DNA of 64,000 nt from JAWLDA01 sp041686855. GTDB lineage: Bacteria; Bacillota; Limnochordia; DTU080; RSA5. The notes below the pieces were generated by a model. The model made no database searches. It saw only the letters and a program-made list of their open reading frames with translations, and was not told the origin of the DNA. Position numbers and translations under genes: made by a program. Positions 33,833 through 42,998 of this stretch are shown one piece after another. Location: the NCBI GenBank assembly GCA_041686855.1, contig JAWLDA010000003.1, positions 1-64,000 on the forward strand, given 5' to 3'. Position 1 is the stretch's first letter. Each line of letters begins with the position of its first letter.

Positions 33833-35274
33833 TGGTTCCAGTGACGGTAGCACAGATAGCGACATGGGCCCGGGGCCAAGTGGTCCGGGGAGATGAAGCG
33901 CGCGTTTTGACCGGCGTGTCCACTGATACTCGCCGCCTCAAACAGGGAGACCTCTTTATTGCCCTCAAGGGTGAGCGCTTCGATGGCCACGATTTTCTAG
34001 CTGGCGCTGCGGAGCGCGGCGCCGGTGCCCTTGTCATCGAGACTCACCGCGATACGTTGTGCGATCGTTTGCCGTCTCCATCACCCCCAGTGGTCGAAGT
34101 TGCGGATACGACGGCAGCCCTCGCCCACATTGCTCGGGGCTACCGCGGACTCTTCACCGTACCCGTGATTGCCGTAACGGGCAGTAACGGTAAGACGTCG
34201 ACTAAAGATATGATCGCCACCGTTCTCGGACAGGTTTGGCCGGTGTTGGCGACGGAGAAGAACTACAACAATCATATTGGGTTGCCTCAGACCTTGTTGC
34301 AGATCGAGCCACGGCACGGCGCCGCGGTGGTTGAGTTGGGCATGTCCAATCTCGGCGAGATTGCCGCATTGGCCCAGGCTGCCCAACCGACGATCGGTGT
34401 AGTGACAAACGTGGGACCCGTCCACCTGGAGACGCTCGGCAGCATTGACCGAGTGGCCGATGCAAAGGCTGAGTTGGTGGAGGCTTTGTCAGGTGATGGA
34501 CTCGCCGTGTTGAATGGCGACGATGAGCGCGTGCGGGCGATGGCGCATCGAACGTCGGCCAACGTGCTCACTTATGGGCTGAGCGAGGGTGTCGATGTGC
34601 AGGCCGTTGACGTGGTAAGCCGAGGACTGGACGGAAGCCGTTTTACGCTCAAGTTTCGTGGCACTGAGATCCCGATTCGCCTCAACGCGCCCGGTCGGCA
34701 CCTCGTCTACAACGCGTGTGCGGCGGCAGCCGTCGCTCTCTCGCTGGGCACAGATCCCACGGTGGTTACTGAGGGTCTTGCGGCGTTTCGCATGGGAGAG
34801 ATGCGACTCGACGTCTCGCATCTTGTCAGTGGGATTACTCTGATCAACGACGCGTACAACTCCAGCCCACTCTCAGTGCGTGGCGCGCTCGATGTCCTCT
34901 CCCAGACTAAGGCACAGAGGCGGGTGGCAGTCCTTGGAGACATGCTGGAGCTTGGTGACCTGACAGAGTCGGCCCATCGACAGATTGGCGCTGATGCCGT
35001 GAACTGCGGGGTCGAGTGGCTTATAGCCGTGGGACAACAGCGAGGATTGATTGCGGCTGGGGCTCGCTCCCAAGGGCTCGATTCCGAGCGTATTGCGGAG
35101 GCGAAAGACGCGGCAGAGGCTGAACGGATCGTGCTGCAGGGAGTCCGACCAAACGATCTCATCCTCATCAAGGGATCCCGCGGTGTTGGGCTGGAGCGAG
35201 TAGCGCTGGCGTTAGCCGCCTCCTACCCGGTTGCGGATCCTCAAGCCAACGTAAAGGAGACGCGCGAGCCGTGA
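33832..35274 (+). CDS. murF: UDP-MurNAc-tripeptide:D-alanyl-D-alanine ligase MurF
   Basis: This 480-residue Mur ligase adds D-Ala-D-Ala to complete the pentapeptide precursor. It has ATP motif A-V-T-G-S-N-G-K-T-S-T-K-D, V-E-L-G-M-S-N-L-G-E, and the MurF-type L-I-N-D-A-Y-N-S-S-P. It overlaps murE by one base and mraY by four, so the three are translated as a unit. Confidence 0.96.
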   Translation: MVPVTVAQIATWARGQVVRGDEARVLTGVSTDTRRLKQGDLFIALKGERFDGHDFLAGAAERGAGALVIETHRDTLCDRLPSPSPPVVEVADTTAALAHIARGYRGLFTVPVIAVTGSNGKTSTKDMIATVLGQVWPVLATEKNYNNHIGLPQTLLQIEPRHGAAVVELGMSNLGEIAALAQAAQPTIGVVTNVGPVHLETLGSIDRVADAKAELVEALSGDGLAVLNGDDERVRAMAHRTSANVLTYGLSEGVDVQAVDVVSRGLDGSRFTLKFRGTEIPIRLNAPGRHLVYNACAAAAVALSLGTDPTVVTEGLAAFRMGEMRLDVSHLVSGITLINDAYNSSPLSVRGALDVLSQTKAQRRVAVLGDMLELGDLTESAHRQIGADAVNCGVEWLIAVGQQRGLIAAGARSQGLDSERIAEAKDAAEAERIVLQGVRPNDLILIKGSRGVGLERVALALAASYPVADPQANVKETREP

Positions 35275-36239
35275 GAAGTATTTTTTTGGCCGGCATCATG
35301 AGCTTCGCTGTGGCGCTGCTTCTAGGCCCGCTGACCATTGGAATTCTTCGACGTATAAAAGCTGGCCAAAGCATACGCAAAGAGGGTCCTAAGAGTCACG
35401 CCGTAAAGGCGGGGACGCCGACGATGGGTGGCGTCGTGATTCTCCTGGGTGCCACGGTCGCGACGCTCTTTTTCGCGGAGCCGATGAGTGCGGACGCGCT
35501 CTACTTACTCTTGGCGTTTATCGGGTTCGCGTTGATCGGTTTAGGGGACGACTTTATTAAGGTGGTAGCCAAGCGCTCCCTCGGGTTGAAGGCCCGTCAC
35601 AAGCTAATTGCTCAAGTCGTAATCAGCCTGCTTGTTGCGGTGTACGCACTAAATGCCTCCCCGTTAGGGCCCCATATCATGATCCCGTTTGCCTCCAATG
35701 TGTTGGCGCTGCCGCCTCTGCTCTTCGTAGCGATTAGTCTTGTCACGATTATAGGCTCGGCTAACGCCGTCAACATCACCGACGGGCTGGACGGGTTGGC
35801 TGCCGGATCAACGGCCATCTCCGCAGCTGTCATGAGTGCGATTAGTTTTGGGCTTGGACACCCCGACGCGGCAGTTTTCGCGGCCGCGCTGAGCGGCGCC
35901 TGTTTGGGTTTTTCGTGGTACAATGCGCATCCCGCGCAGGTGATCATGGGCGATACCGGTAGTTTGGCGCTTGGGGGCGCCTTGGGCACCCTCGCCGTAC
36001 TGACAGGGACGCACCTGGTCTTACTCATCGTGGGTGGACTCTTTGTGATCGAAACGCTCTCCGTCATGCTGCAAGTAACGTATTTCCGACTCACCCACGG
36101 GAAGCGGATTTTTCGTATGAGCCCCATCCACCACCATTTTGAGCTGAGCGGTTGGGCGGAGCCTCAAATCGTCACTCGCTTTTGGGTCGTCGCGCTGCTC
36201 CTGGGACTCGCCGGGCTGCTCGCCGTGAATTGGGGATAG
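35271..36239 (+). CDS. mraY: Phospho-MurNAc-pentapeptide translocase MraY
   Basis: This 322-residue membrane enzyme transfers phospho-MurNAc-pentapeptide to undecaprenyl phosphate, making lipid I. About ten helices are present, with G-T-P-T-M-G-G, the acidic site G-L-G-D-D-F-I-K, N-A-V-N-I-T-D-G-L-D-G-L, and M-G-D-T-G-S-L-A-L-G-G. The final H-H-H-F-E cluster is present. GTG start overlaps murF. murD, which usually follows, is absent; the next gene is ftsW after a 100-bp gap. Confidence 0.97.
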   Translation: MRSIFLAGIMSFAVALLLGPLTIGILRRIKAGQSIRKEGPKSHAVKAGTPTMGGVVILLGATVATLFFAEPMSADALYLLLAFIGFALIGLGDDFIKVVAKRSLGLKARHKLIAQVVISLLVAVYALNASPLGPHIMIPFASNVLALPPLLFVAISLVTIIGSANAVNITDGLDGLAAGSTAISAAVMSAISFGLGHPDAAVFAAALSGACLGFSWYNAHPAQVIMGDTGSLALGGALGTLAVLTGTHLVLLIVGGLFVIETLSVMLQVTYFRLTHGKRIFRMSPIHHHFELSGWAEPQIVTRFWVVALLLGLAGLLAVNWG

Positions 36240-36339
36240 TGAAGTCTGGCGGACATAGCGAAGTACCCACTTCCATAAATATGGACATGAATACGTGCCT
36301 CTCCTGGCCCCTTTTAAAAGCTTGAAAGGAGCTTCGCTT

Positions 36340-37446
36340 TTGGCGTCCTTAGAGCGTAGGCCCGACCCCGTAATCTTCGCCTCGGCCGTAGGACTCGTCG
36401 TCATCGGATTGATGATGGTCTTCAGCGCGAGCTACTCTACGGGAATGCAAACCTACCAGGATCCTTATTTCTATATTAAACGGCAGATGATCCACGCGCT
36501 TCTTGGGATCGTGGTGATGGTCGTTGCGATGCGGATTGACTACCGGGTGTGGCGGCGCCTGGCGCTTCCCGGCTTGTTGGTCGCCATCTCTCTTTTAGGT
36601 CTAGTTCTGCTCATTGGTATCGAGGTAAAAGGCTCGCGGGCGTGGATCGACCTAGGAATTACCAGTTTTCAGCCGGCAGAGTTCACCAAGTTGGCGCTTA
36701 TCAACTTTACGGCGGCCTATCTTGCGTTTCGACGCGACGACATCCGTAAGTTTTGGTCAGGATTGCTACCCGCCCTTGCGGTCCTGGGGTTTATCTTTGG
36801 CCTAATTATGTTGCAACCCGACTTTGGCACCGGCGTTGTCATCTTAGGCTCGATCGTCCTCATGCTCTTTGCCGGCGGCGCCCATCTGGGCCAACTAATG
36901 GCGATCGGTGCGTCGGGTCTGCCGCTCCTTGCGTATATGGTCTATTTAAAGCCGTACCGGCTTCGGCGTATCGTCTCCTTTCTTGACCCCTGGCAAGACC
37001 CGTTGGATTCCGGATGGAATATCATTCAGTCACTGCTGGCGATCGGCTCAGGCGGCCTGCTCGGTTTGGGATTGGGTGAGGGACGCCAAAAGTTTGCCTA
37101 CCTCCCGGAGCAACACACGGACTTTATCTTCTCGATCCTTGGAGAAGAGCTCGGCTTTGTTGGGACGGCGCTGGTGTTGGTCTTCTTCTTCGCCTTGGCT
37201 TGGAGGGGATTCCGAGTGGCTCTCAGCGCGCCGGACCTCTTTGGCTCAATGTTGGCGGTCGGCATCACCTCGGTCTTATTCTTTCAAGCGGTGCTAAACA
37301 TCGGTGTTGCGACAGGGTCGTTACCGGTGACGGGCGTGACCCTGCCGTTCCTGAGCTTCGGGGGCACGTCGTTGGTTGCGTCGATGGCGGCGGTTGGTGT
37401 GCTTCTAAACATTTCGATCTCGGCGCAAAGTGGGGGAGACCGATGA
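36340..37446 (+). CDS. ftsW: FtsW/SpoVE-type SEDS peptidoglycan polymerase
   Basis: This 368-residue, roughly ten-helix SEDS protein polymerises glycan strands together with a class B penicillin-binding protein. Motifs are M-V-F-S-A-S, G-S-R-A-W-I-D-L-G, Q-P-A-E-F-T-K-L, Q-P-D-F-G-T, and Y-L-P-E-Q-H-T-D-F-I-F-S. TTG at 36340 is chosen because AAAGGAG is eight bases upstream; longer readings from 36295 add a poor N-terminus. Whether it is the vegetative FtsW or the sporulation SpoVE cannot be decided. It overlaps murG by four bases. Confidence 0.92.
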   Translation: MASLERRPDPVIFASAVGLVVIGLMMVFSASYSTGMQTYQDPYFYIKRQMIHALLGIVVMVVAMRIDYRVWRRLALPGLLVAISLLGLVLLIGIEVKGSRAWIDLGITSFQPAEFTKLALINFTAAYLAFRRDDIRKFWSGLLPALAVLGFIFGLIMLQPDFGTGVVILGSIVLMLFAGGAHLGQLMAIGASGLPLLAYMVYLKPYRLRRIVSFLDPWQDPLDSGWNIIQSLLAIGSGGLLGLGLGEGRQKFAYLPEQHTDFIFSILGEELGFVGTALVLVFFFALAWRGFRVALSAPDLFGSMLAVGITSVLFFQAVLNIGVATGSLPVTGVTLPFLSFGGTSLVASMAAVGVLLNISISAQSGGDR

Positions 37447-38582
37447 GAGTGCTGCTTGCGGGCGGCGGCACCGGAGGACACGTGTACCCAGCCGTCACCA
37501 TTGCTAAGGCGCTGCAGGAGAAGGGTGCCCAAATACTTTTTGTGGGAACCCAGCGCGGGTTGGAGCGTGAGATCGTGCCTCGGGAGGGATTTGACCTCGC
37601 GTTTATTCCGGTTGAATCATTCCCGCGACGACTCACATGGAGACTGGCGAAAGCTGGCTTTACGGCTTTGGCAGGTTTCGGTCGGGCGCGCTCGATCTTG
37701 CGTTCTTTTAAACCTCACGTGTGCATCGGCACCGGCGGGTACGTAGCTGGGCCAGTCGTCTTGGCTGCGGCGCTTGAACGCATTCCTACCGTCGTGCAAG
37801 AACAAAACGCCCTGCCCGGGGTGACCAACCGCATCCTGGCCCGATTCGTCGATAAGCTCGCTCTTGGATACGAGGCGGCCAAAGACTCCTTTGGCCGCCC
37901 GGACAAGCTGGTTGTGACGGGGAATCCGATACGGCCGGAGATCGTACAGACGAGCCGCGCCGAGGGAGCGCACAAACTAGGACTCAATCCGCGACGACGA
38001 AACGTGTTGATTTTCGGCGCCAGCCAAGGCGCACGCACAATCAATCAAGCCGTGATCGATGGGTATGACGCGTTGATGCGACACGACGCACACTACATTT
38101 TAGTCACGGGAGAGCGAGGCTACGACGAAACGCTAGCGTTGATGACGGAGCGGGGCCATCGCCTCGTCACGCTTGATGGCAGTAAGGGAGTGACCAGCGG
38201 CAACCTCCGGCTGGTTCCATATATGTACGAGATGGCGGCAGCCTTGGCGTCGGCCGATCTGGTCGTGGGACGCGCCGGCGCTCTCTCGATCTCGGAGATC
38301 ACTGCGCGCGGCCTGCCCTCGATCTTGATCCCGTTCCCGCATGCTGCCGAGAATCACCAGGAAGTTAACGCCCGCGTCCTGGAGGAAGCGGGTGCAGCAC
38401 GCATGATTCTCGATCGTGAACTAACAGGCCCCCGTCTGGCGGATGCCGTCGGCGAGCTTTTGGGCGATCGTGAGACCTTGCAGAAGATGGGGGAGGCTGC
38501 CACGCGCCTGGGGCGCCCCGATGCCGTCTGGGACATCGTTGCCTTGATCGAAGGCGTCGTGACGGCTCGGAGCCGGCGTTAG
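37443..38582 (+). CDS. murG: UDP-GlcNAc:lipid I N-acetylglucosaminyltransferase MurG
   Basis: This 379-residue peripheral membrane glycosyltransferase (GT28) converts lipid I to lipid II. It has the N-terminal G-G-G-T-G-G-H-V-Y-P-A loop, the second glycine-rich region G-T-G-G-Y-V-A-G-P, E-Q-N-A-L-P-G, and the UDP-GlcNAc site with G-R-A-G-A-L-S-I-S-E and P-F-P-H-A-A-E-N-H-Q. ATG at 37443 overlaps the ftsW stop (ATGA). Confidence 0.97.
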   Translation: MRVLLAGGGTGGHVYPAVTIAKALQEKGAQILFVGTQRGLEREIVPREGFDLAFIPVESFPRRLTWRLAKAGFTALAGFGRARSILRSFKPHVCIGTGGYVAGPVVLAAALERIPTVVQEQNALPGVTNRILARFVDKLALGYEAAKDSFGRPDKLVVTGNPIRPEIVQTSRAEGAHKLGLNPRRRNVLIFGASQGARTINQAVIDGYDALMRHDAHYILVTGERGYDETLALMTERGHRLVTLDGSKGVTSGNLRLVPYMYEMAAALASADLVVGRAGALSISEITARGLPSILIPFPHAAENHQEVNARVLEEAGAARMILDRELTGPRLADAVGELLGDRETLQKMGEAATRLGRPDAVWDIVALIEGVVTARSRR

Positions 38583-38672
38583 ACTCGGGGGCACCGGAGC
38601 CAGGGGGAACACTTAGCTTCAAGCGGGCATACCGTAGTACTGCCCTTTAGGAGCCGTAGGAGGCCATTGACA

Positions 38673-39587
38673 TTGAAGAGCCTGAGCGAGAGGCTGCTGA
38701 AGGACGTTACCGGGGAGGTTCGCTTTAACGAACCGTTAAAGCGTCACACAACCTACCGCATTGGCGGACCGGCGGAGATATTGGTGTTGCCGTCGAGTGA
38801 GTCGGATGTGATCTGCACGCTTCGCCTGAGTGCGGAGCATGGAGTCCCTGTATACGTCATGGGAAGTGGGAGCAACCTCCTGGTAAGCGACGAAGGCATC
38901 CGTGGAGTGGTCCTGCGGTTAGGGCATTGGATGGGGCAAATCACGATTGCAGGAGAGTCCGTCAGAGCACAAGCAGGCGCTTCTCTGCCCAAGTTGGCTA
39001 AAGTGGTTGCAGACCACGGACTCGCCGGACTGGAGTGGGCAGGTGGCGTCCCCGGCACGGTCGGGGGTGCAGTAGCCATGAACGCCGGTGCACACGGCAG
39101 CGATACGAGCCGCTGTCTGACCCAATCGTTCTTGGTGACCCGAGACGGAGAGCCCGTAACGCGTTCGTTGTCTGAGTTAAAGTTTTCGTACCGTAAGAGT
39201 GGCCTGCTGCGCGAGGAGCATCTCGTGGTCCTCGCGGCCGAGTTTCGACTGCGTCGGGACGACCCGGAGGCGGTGCTGGCCCGAATGAAGGGGTTCGCCG
39301 CCAGGCGTCGATGCACTCAGCCATTAGGTATGCCCAGTTCGGGCAGCGTATTCAAGAATCCACCGGGCGACTATGCGGGACGCCTCATCGAGGCCTGTTC
39401 GCTAAAAGGGAAAAAGATCGGTGGAGCGCAGGTCTCAACGGTACATGGAAACTTTATCGTCAACACAGGCAATGCGCGCGCTCGGGATGTGTATGGCCTC
39501 ATCAACCTCATTCGCCGAAGGGTGAAAGAGGAGTTCGACATCGATCTTGAGCCTGAAGTTGAACTCGTGGGGTGGGATGAGAATTGA
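38673..39587 (+). CDS. murB: UDP-N-acetylenolpyruvoylglucosamine reductase MurB
   Basis: This 304-residue FAD enzyme reduces UDP-GlcNAc-enolpyruvate to UDP-MurNAc. It has the FAD-binding Y-R-I-G-G-P-A, G-S-G-S-N-L-L, G-V-P-G-T-V-G-G-A-V-A-M-N-A-G, and the catalytic serine region P-S-S-G-S-V-F-K-N-P. The shorter type (no loop) matches MurB type II of Gram-positives. TTG at 38673 lies nine bases after GGAGG; TTG at 38667 is only three bases from it. It overlaps murA by four bases. Confidence 0.95.
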   Translation: MKSLSERLLKDVTGEVRFNEPLKRHTTYRIGGPAEILVLPSSESDVICTLRLSAEHGVPVYVMGSGSNLLVSDEGIRGVVLRLGHWMGQITIAGESVRAQAGASLPKLAKVVADHGLAGLEWAGGVPGTVGGAVAMNAGAHGSDTSRCLTQSFLVTRDGEPVTRSLSELKFSYRKSGLLREEHLVVLAAEFRLRRDDPEAVLARMKGFAARRRCTQPLGMPSSGSVFKNPPGDYAGRLIEACSLKGKKIGGAQVSTVHGNFIVNTGNARARDVYGLINLIRRRVKEEFDIDLEPEVELVGWDEN

Positions 39588-40930
39588 ATTTACACTCCGG
39601 CTCCGTAACAACGCCATTGAGTGAGCGGCACAGCGGGAGGAACGGTACAACCGCATCAAACCTGCACGTCCAGGGGCGCCGCCCGCTTGAAGGTGAAATC
39701 GCCATCAGCGGGGCCAAGAACGCTGTCCTAAAACTCATGGCAGCCGCGCTCTTAACGAAGGAACCGTGTGTCATCCGGAATGTGCCGGTTATCGGTGACG
39801 TGCTGAGTATGATCGAAGTGCTCGAGGGCCTCGGGGCTCGTTGCAGCCTCGATGGAGACGTGTTGACGATCGAGGCGAGCGACCTGAGAAGTGAAGCTCC
39901 AGAGGGGCCGGTACGTGAAATGCGCGCATCCGTGCAAGTGATGGGCCCGCTCCTCGGACGTTTGGGCGAAGCGAAGATCGCGCTGCCGGGGGGGTGCGCC
40001 ATCGGGGCACGACCCGTCGATTTTCACCTGGCAGGTTTGAAAGCGATGGGCGCCCAGCTCGATGAGGCGCATGGGTTTATCCATGGGCGCACCGGTAGAC
40101 TCCGTGGGGCGGAGATACACTTTGACGTCCCCAGCGTTGGGGCGACCGAGAATATCATGATGGCGGCGGTCTTGGCTGAAGGCGAGACCGTGATCCGCAA
40201 CGCAGCCAAAGAGCCAGAAATCGTCGAGGTGCAGAACTTTATCAACTGCCTGGGCGGGCGAGTGAGAGGCGCGGGAACCGATACCATCAGGGTGACCGGA
40301 GTGCCGGGGCCGCTAAAGGGAGCCGATCACTTCGTCATTCCTGATCGCATTGAAGCGGGGACGATGATGGTAGCCGTCGCGGCTTGCGGCGGGGATGTGC
40401 TACTGCGCAATGTGATCGTCGAGCACAACGAGATTTTGGTCTCCAAGCTGACCGAAGCAGGGGTTTCATTGCAGGTCGACGGTGAGAGTGTGCGTGTTCG
40501 CCGCAAAGGATCATTGGCCCCGTTACAGATACGTTCTCAACCGTATCCGGGCTTTCCCACTGACATGCAACCACAAATGATGGCGCTGCTGACGCAGGCT
40601 GACGGCACCAGTATCGTCACTGAAACCGTCTATTCGAGTCGTTTTAAGCACGTCGACGAACTGCGTCGGATGGGCGCAGAGATCACCGTCGATGGTCGAG
40701 TCGCCGTGGTGCGAGGAGCCAGCGCTCTGACCGGGGCACGGGTCGAAGCCTCCGATCTGCGAGCCGGAGCCGCGCTGGTGATTGCCGGTCTCGCGGCCGA
40801 AGGTGAGACGATCGTGGAACACGTACGCCACATCGATCGAGGGTATGAGAACCTGGTCAGCAAGCTCGCTGGCGTGGGTGCATCGATTCGTCGAGTCGCC
40901 GACACCCCTGTCGATTCCTCCAACGTGTAA
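39584..40930 (+). CDS. murA: UDP-N-acetylglucosamine 1-carboxyvinyltransferase MurA
   Basis: This 448-residue enzyme transfers enolpyruvate to UDP-GlcNAc, the first committed step of peptidoglycan synthesis. It keeps I-S-G-A-K-N-A-V-L-K and the active-site loop P-G-G-C-A-I-G-A-R-P with the catalytic cysteine at residue 138, the target of fosfomycin. It starts with TTG inside the murB stop. The first ~25 residues are unusual and hydrophilic, but no better start with a ribosome site is seen. Confidence 0.95.
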   Translation: MNLHSGSVTTPLSERHSGRNGTTASNLHVQGRRPLEGEIAISGAKNAVLKLMAAALLTKEPCVIRNVPVIGDVLSMIEVLEGLGARCSLDGDVLTIEASDLRSEAPEGPVREMRASVQVMGPLLGRLGEAKIALPGGCAIGARPVDFHLAGLKAMGAQLDEAHGFIHGRTGRLRGAEIHFDVPSVGATENIMMAAVLAEGETVIRNAAKEPEIVEVQNFINCLGGRVRGAGTDTIRVTGVPGPLKGADHFVIPDRIEAGTMMVAVAACGGDVLLRNVIVEHNEILVSKLTEAGVSLQVDGESVRVRRKGSLAPLQIRSQPYPGFPTDMQPQMMALLTQADGTSIVTETVYSSRFKHVDELRRMGAEITVDGRVAVVRGASALTGARVEASDLRAGAALVIAGLAAEGETIVEHVRHIDRGYENLVSKLAGVGASIRRVADTPVDSSNV

Positions 40931-40959
40931 GGAGCGCACGAATCACCCGTGCAGTAGAT

Positions 40960-40993
40960 GGCGCCCTGACGTCACCAGTGATCTCAGGGCGCC
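40960..40993 (+). terminator. Stem-loop after murA
   Basis: GGCGCCCTGA pairs perfectly with TCAGGGCGCC around a 14-base loop, 30 bp after the murA stop. Only a short T-poor tail follows. A new promoter lies downstream, so partial termination here is plausible. Confidence 0.55.
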
Positions 40994-41040
40994 TTGGGGT
41001 TCCTGCCGCCAAACTCTCTCCACTTCGCTCTCTTCTCACA

Positions 41041-41049
41041 TGGTATAAT
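41041..41049 (+). promoter_or_regulatory. Extended -10 promoter upstream of ftsQ-ftsZ
   Basis: TGGTATAAT is a perfect -10 hexamer with the TG extension. The -35 position (CACTTC) is poor, as is usual for extended -10 promoters. It lies 37 bp before the ftsQ start and after a stem-loop, so ftsQ-ftsZ likely has its own transcript. Confidence 0.6.
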
Positions 41050-41085
41050 CGTTCACAGCGTCACCACGTTTTCGGAGGAACGCCT

Positions 41086-41802
41086 GTGGCCGATACATAC
41101 TCCAACAAGGCTTTCACCATCGCGCTAGGCCTCTTTATCGTTCTGTTGGCAAGTTATGCGTTCTTACAGAGCCCTTTCTTTTCGCTCCAGTCGATCGAAT
41201 TGCTTGGGAACGATTACTTGACTGAAGACGACGTCCTAGAGGTAGGAGAGGTTTACTACGGCATCAACCTTACTGAGATTGATGTACGGGCGCTTTCTGA
41301 TGCATTGCGCGAGCTGCCCGTTGTGGCCGAGGTGCGCGTTTCGCGCCGCCTTCCTTCGACGCTGGTGCTTAGAATCACGGAACGGTCTCCTGTCGCCTAC
41401 GTTAGCGGGGAGCGTAGGTTTTGGACGGTTGATGGGAGCGGGATGCTCCTTTTTCCCAGCGACACCCTGACGAAACCCCTTCCGCTCATCACCTCGACGC
41501 CCGAGATCACGCCGAGAGCGGGAGGCCGTTTACAGGAGCCTCACCTCCTGGCGGCCCTTCGCTTCGCACAGGCGCTCACTTTGAAGGGTCAAACCCAGCT
41601 AGCGGAGGTACACGCCTCCGATGATGGGATCACAGCATTCACCACTGATCGGATCACCGTCAACCTTGGTGTCACAGGGGATATGCAGGAGAAGGCGGCC
41701 GTCCTCGAGGCGTTGCTTGCGCGAGCGGCTCAGGGAAACCTCTCCATTTCTCACGTTGATGTGCGTCATCCTCGCAGCCCTGTGGTAGAAGAGAAAAGAT
41801 AG
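41086..41802 (+). CDS. ftsQ: Cell division protein FtsQ/DivIB
   Basis: This 238-residue bitopic septal protein has a short cytoplasmic N-terminus, a membrane helix (about 11-29), a POTRA domain (F-F-S-L-Q-S-I-E-L-L-G-N ... S-R-R-L-P-S-T-L-V-L-R-I-T-E-R) and an FtsQ/beta domain. It links FtsL-DivIC to the septal synthase. GTG at 41086 lies nine bases after GGAGG; an in-frame upstream extension has no ribosome site. Confidence 0.88.
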   Translation: MADTYSNKAFTIALGLFIVLLASYAFLQSPFFSLQSIELLGNDYLTEDDVLEVGEVYYGINLTEIDVRALSDALRELPVVAEVRVSRRLPSTLVLRITERSPVAYVSGERRFWTVDGSGMLLFPSDTLTKPLPLITSTPEITPRAGGRLQEPHLLAALRFAQALTLKGQTQLAEVHASDDGITAFTTDRITVNLGVTGDMQEKAAVLEALLARAAQGNLSISHVDVRHPRSPVVEEKR

Positions 41803-41899
41803 TCCACCCTAAGGGAAGGAATCGACCAAGAGCTCGTGGAACCTGAGCACGTGTCGACAAGGTTGATGTGGGGTCGTTCGAGTTTGGAGGAGGTTGCCC

Positions 41900-42985
41900 G
41901 TGTTTGAGTTGGACGCCGAAAGTGGCCAGTTTGCAAACATAAAAGTAGTTGGTGTTGGTGGCGGCGGGAGTAACGCCGTCAATCGCATGATTGAAGCTGA
42001 GCTCCAAGGGGTTCAGTTCATTGCAATGAACACCGATGGGCAAGCACTTCAGGCGTCAAACGCGAGTCACAGAATTCAGCTTGGCGGCAAGTTGACGCGC
42101 GGTCTTGGGGCCGGCTCCGATCCCGAGGTGGGACACCGCGCTGCCGAGGAGAGTCGTGAGGAGATCCGCAGCCTTATCGAAGGGGCGGATATGGTCTTTG
42201 TGACCGCCGGAATGGGGGGCGGCACGGGCACCGGCGGTGCACCGGTGGTCGCCGAGGTTGCCAAGGAGCTTTCTGCGCTCACCGTCGCCGTTGTCACCAA
42301 ACCCTTTGCGTTCGAGGGTCGGCGCCGACTCACGCAGGCGGAGCGCGGCATCGCCCAACTCAAAGACAAGGTTGATACGCTCATTGTAATCCCCAACGAT
42401 CGTCTCTTGCAGGTGATCGAGAAGCGCACGACCATGATTGACGCATTCAAAATGGCCGACGACGTCCTACGTCAAGGCGTTCAGGGGATATCGGATTTGA
42501 TCACCGTCCCGGGGTTGATCAACCTTGATTTTGCTGACGTACGCACTATCATGACGGATGCGGGCTCCGCACTGATGGGGATCGGTCGGGCCTCAGGTGA
42601 CGATCGTGCGCCCAAGGCGGCCAAGCAGGCCGTCTCAAGCCCATTGCTCGAAGCCTCCATTGAGGGCGCTCAGGGCATCTTACTCAACATCACGGGCAGC
42701 TCTAACTTGGGGCTCTTTGAGGTGAACGAAGCGGCAGAGATCATCGCTGAAGCGGCTGATCCGGAGGCCATGATTATCTTTGGCGCCGTGATTGACGAGA
42801 CCTTGCAGGACGAGATCCGGGTGACAGTCATCGCAACCGGATTTCAAGGCGACCAAGAGTCCGCCGGAGACGGCCGGAGTGGGCGCGGTAGTTCTAGCGG
42901 GCCGTCGTCAGGCAACAAGCTGGACATCAAACCATTTGCGACAGACGATCTTGAGATTCCCGCATTCTTGCGGCGCCGTTCCTAA
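41900..42985 (+). CDS. ftsZ: Cell division protein FtsZ
   Basis: This 361-residue tubulin-like GTPase forms the division ring. It has G-V-G-G-G-G-S-N-A-V-N-R-M, the tubulin signature G-G-G-T-G-T-G-G-A-P, and the T7 loop N-L-D-F-A-D-V. A flexible linker rich in G, S and D precedes the conserved C-terminal peptide I-P-A-F-L-R-R-R. GTG at 41900 is six bases after GGAGGAGG; TTG at 41894 touches it. ftsA, the usual upstream partner, is missing. Confidence 0.97.
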   Translation: MFELDAESGQFANIKVVGVGGGGSNAVNRMIEAELQGVQFIAMNTDGQALQASNASHRIQLGGKLTRGLGAGSDPEVGHRAAEESREEIRSLIEGADMVFVTAGMGGGTGTGGAPVVAEVAKELSALTVAVVTKPFAFEGRRRLTQAERGIAQLKDKVDTLIVIPNDRLLQVIEKRTTMIDAFKMADDVLRQGVQGISDLITVPGLINLDFADVRTIMTDAGSALMGIGRASGDDRAPKAAKQAVSSPLLEASIEGAQGILLNITGSSNLGLFEVNEAAEIIAEAADPEAMIIFGAVIDETLQDEIRVTVIATGFQGDQESAGDGRSGRGSSSGPSSGNKLDIKPFATDDLEIPAFLRRRS

Positions 42986-42997
42986 TTGCGGCGCCGC
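42970..42997. terminator. Shared stem-loop between convergent ftsZ and sigE
   Basis: GCGGCGCCG pairs perfectly with CGGCGCCGC around a ten-base loop that contains the ftsZ stop codon. It lies just before the sigE stop on the other strand and could end both transcripts. U-tracts are weak on both sides. Confidence 0.5.
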
Positions 42998-42998
42998 T

